Shown here one piece after another: positions 63,291-64,000 of a DNA stretch of 64,000 nt. A program made the position numbers and the translations under genes. The DNA is taken from positions 15,580,001 through 15,644,000 of the forward strand of contig OX621260.1 in the NCBI GenBank assembly GCA_951640165.1. The letters are read 5' to 3'. The stretch is from Pseudoips prasinana. Lineage: Eukaryota; Arthropoda; Insecta; Lepidoptera; Nolidae. Within the stretch, counting starts at the first letter, position 1. Each line of letters starts with the position of its first letter. The notes below the pieces were generated by a model, which was given only the letters and a program-made list of their open reading frames with translations, was not told where the DNA came from and searched no databases.

Positions 63291-64000
63291 GTTCCTTAGT
63301 TATTCTTAGTCGACTACGAACCTCGTGGAGGTTCCTGCTGACCTGGAATACAGGTTTGCTGCAAACCTATCTGCAATACCAATCTCTCACAAAGTCGGGT
63401 TTAACCATAGCAAATTTACAATTGTTACTTAGCATAAGCCTACCAAACTGTAGCTACTGAACCCTTTTGTGAAGAGAAAATAAACAGATTGTATCATGTC
63501 ATTGTATTATTATTAATTGAGTGAGAATGTAAATGCTACACGGTCAGCTGATGCGATGCTGTGGCCCCCATATTGCGACATCCGATAGATGGACAAAAAT
63601 TTGAGGCAAAATAAATAAAACTATGTAGAAAGAAACACCAATTCCTGTAGATTTATTTGTTATGAGGTATTCTAAAATGTTGACATTTCGTTACTAGACC
63701 ATATCGGATAAACTTAATTTTGTGAAGTTATCAGCTTGACATAATTAACAATAATTTTTGCATTGGCGCACCACGCGCCTCCTGTACCTACGCGAACTCG
63801 CATCCACCTACAGTCTATTTTTCCTTACTTGTCTTATTTGGTAAACAAATATGGCGTACTGGTAACCAAAGACAATTGATAGAGTTGGGAAATTATCGAA
63901 TGAAGGACTGAACGAATTCATACAGCTGTAACCGAATGATTTTAGTCTACGGCCAGTTACAACAAAAACTTTAGTTTAAAAAAATAATACCTTACATTAC
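63291..64000. other. Non-coding DNA to the right edge
   Basis: No gene, RNA or recognised repeat. The short GC-rich run GGCGCACCACGCGCCTCCTG at 63764 is unassigned. Confidence 0.35.

Overview
The window looks like a piece of a lepidopteran (moth or butterfly) genome. It has small intron-rich host genes, a high density of tRNA-headed SINEs, short Helitron-like elements ending in CTAG after a GC-rich hairpin, RTE- and Jockey/CR1-type LINE fragments, MITEs, one young LTR element and one Polinton (Maverick). No bacterial-style genes, CRISPR arrays or true tRNA genes were found. The nature of the host is inferred from repeat and gene content only.

Two host genes lie on the minus strand in the left half. 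The first is an S6KL-like (ribosomal protein S6 kinase-related) gene. Three of its exons are visible between 7984 and 2943, and it leaves the window on the left. The second is the CoA synthase gene (COASY/Ppat-Dpck). A 10-exon model runs from 30999 to 13918, and every splice phase fits, giving 534 codons plus stop. It carries the PPAT HxGH motif, the dephospho-CoA kinase P-loop and an added hydrophobic N-terminal exon. Its introns are full of SINEs, Helitron-like elements, MITEs and hairpins.

From about 31 kb to 44.5 kb there is a repeat nest. A LINE (31.6-39.3 kb) is split by a DUF4817-type mariner-like transposon (33.56-38.67 kb). That transposon is split by a 3.8-kb element with 377-bp terminal inverted repeats (33.87-37.67 kb), which itself contains further hairpins and repeats. 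Next comes a gutted Ty3/gypsy-type LTR element (39.62-43.50 kb) with 946-bp LTRs that differ at about 5 positions, a 4-bp AGTG target duplication, and an internal region made mostly of a hairpin-bearing tandem repeat.

The most notable object is an essentially full-length Polinton at 44632-60513 (15.9 kb), with inverted ends and a perfect 6-bp target duplication (GCGTTA). Two gene sets converge on about 53 kb. The left set (+) has a spliced small gene, a protein-primed DNA polymerase B broken by one stop and three frameshifts, and a 125-residue ORF behind a leader intron. The right set (-) has a packaging ATPase, a 294-residue unknown, a 131-residue protein with a phage-tail-fibre-like motif, an rve integrase with chromodomain, a PLA2-like/hydrophobic protein, an adenain-like protease, a minor capsid gene with one in-frame TAG, a small basic ORF, an intact double-jelly-roll-type major capsid gene, and a conserved-looking 156-residue unknown. 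The virion-assembly and integration genes are nearly all open while the polymerase is dead, so this copy cannot replicate on its own but could still express structural proteins. Right of it (60.5-64 kb) there are only repeats and AT-rich DNA.
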